Assembly (NCBI GenBank): GCA_027343785.1
Contig: DAHWKF010000107.1
Coordinates: 1 to 23,795, forward strand
Direction: 5' to 3'
Length of the DNA: 23,795 bases
Origin: Leptospirillum sp.
GTDB taxonomy: Bacteria; Nitrospirota; Leptospirillia; Leptospirillales; Leptospirillaceae
The notes beneath the pieces are model-generated. The model was not told where the DNA came from. It saw nothing but the letters and a program-made list of their open reading frames with translations, and did no database searches. Every line of letters starts with the position of its first letter. The stretch's first letter is position 1. Position numbers and translations under genes: made by a program. Shown here one piece after another: positions 23,669-23,795 of this stretch.

Positions 23669-23795
23669 ATGACACCAGAAGAAATTGTGGCTCTAGAGGA
23701 ACGTCTGGAGGGCAATCCTAAAAGCCGCTCCTTCCTTCAACTTGCGGAAGCCTACCTTGAGTCCGGGGCTGTCGAAAAAGCCCTTCCTCTCCTGA
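23669..23795 (+). CDS. TPR-repeat protein, 5' part only
   Basis: The frame opens with ATG 23669 and runs off the window after 42 codons. The visible MTPEEIVALEERLEGNP start leads into a TPR-like helix pair (SFLQLAEAYLESGAVEKAL), with the small and aromatic residues placed as in TPR motifs. No signal peptide is seen. The ribosome site is weak (GGGAA near 23660). TPR proteins serve as assembly platforms, and the partner cannot be told from this fragment. Confidence 0.7.
   Translation, partial: MTPEEIVALEERLEGNPKSRSFLQLAEAYLESGAVEKALPLL

Noticed and set aside
1..23795. CRISPR array, insertion sequence, tRNA or rRNA gene
   Set aside because: No direct-repeat array, transposase, terminal inverted repeat, tRNA clover-leaf or rRNA segment was recognised on either strand by reading. 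A tRNAscan or Infernal run would settle small RNAs.

Overview
The window is a dense, moderately GC-rich bacterial chromosomal segment. It holds 21 supported protein-coding genes, two of them cut by the window edges, and almost all are housekeeping or cofactor genes. I see no rRNA, tRNA, CRISPR array, insertion sequence or prophage. Separate GlyQ/GlyS subunits, a yicC-remA-gmk-rpoZ-coaBC cluster, BioW-type biotin synthesis, a GGDEF/CHASE3 sensor and Gram-negative-type exported proteins suggest a deep-branching Gram-negative lineage. A Nitrospirota (Leptospirillum-like) organism would fit, but that is inference from gene content, not from a marker gene.

Layout. Bases 1-137 look like the 3' end of a plus-strand gene. 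Bases 243-3058 (+) carry a B12-binding radical SAM enzyme, a ferritin-like four-helix protein and a small exported Ala/Lys-rich helical protein. Bases 3265-10510 (-) are one compact run of eight genes, read glyQ, glyS, ribD, ribE, yacG, cobI, an unknown four-helix membrane protein, cobM. Nearly every junction overlaps or is separated by only a few bases, so translation, flavin and corrinoid genes appear to share a transcript. A CHASE3-GGDEF cyclase follows (-), then a divergent promoter and the biotin operon bioB-bioW-bioF (+, 12078-15140).

After two hairpin/U-tract terminators come three separate minus-strand genes: a tandem CBS-domain protein, a compact class B-like penicillin-binding transpeptidase and an amylo-alpha-1,6-glucosidase-type glycosidase. 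A 313-base divergent intergenic region carries a good sigma70-type promoter for the last operon (+): yicC, remA, gmk, rpoZ, coaBC, whose genes overlap or nearly touch. A TPR protein starting at 23669 runs off the right edge behind its own candidate promoter and a leader stem-loop.

The window is mainly cofactor supply (riboflavin, corrinoid, biotin, CoA), glycyl-tRNA charging, GMP phosphorylation and an RNA polymerase subunit. Points worth following are the radical SAM/diiron-like pair, the unknown membrane protein embedded between two corrinoid methyltransferases, the CoaC domain that lacks two of the three canonical catalytic residues, and the alternative starts separated by a perfect hairpin at gmk.
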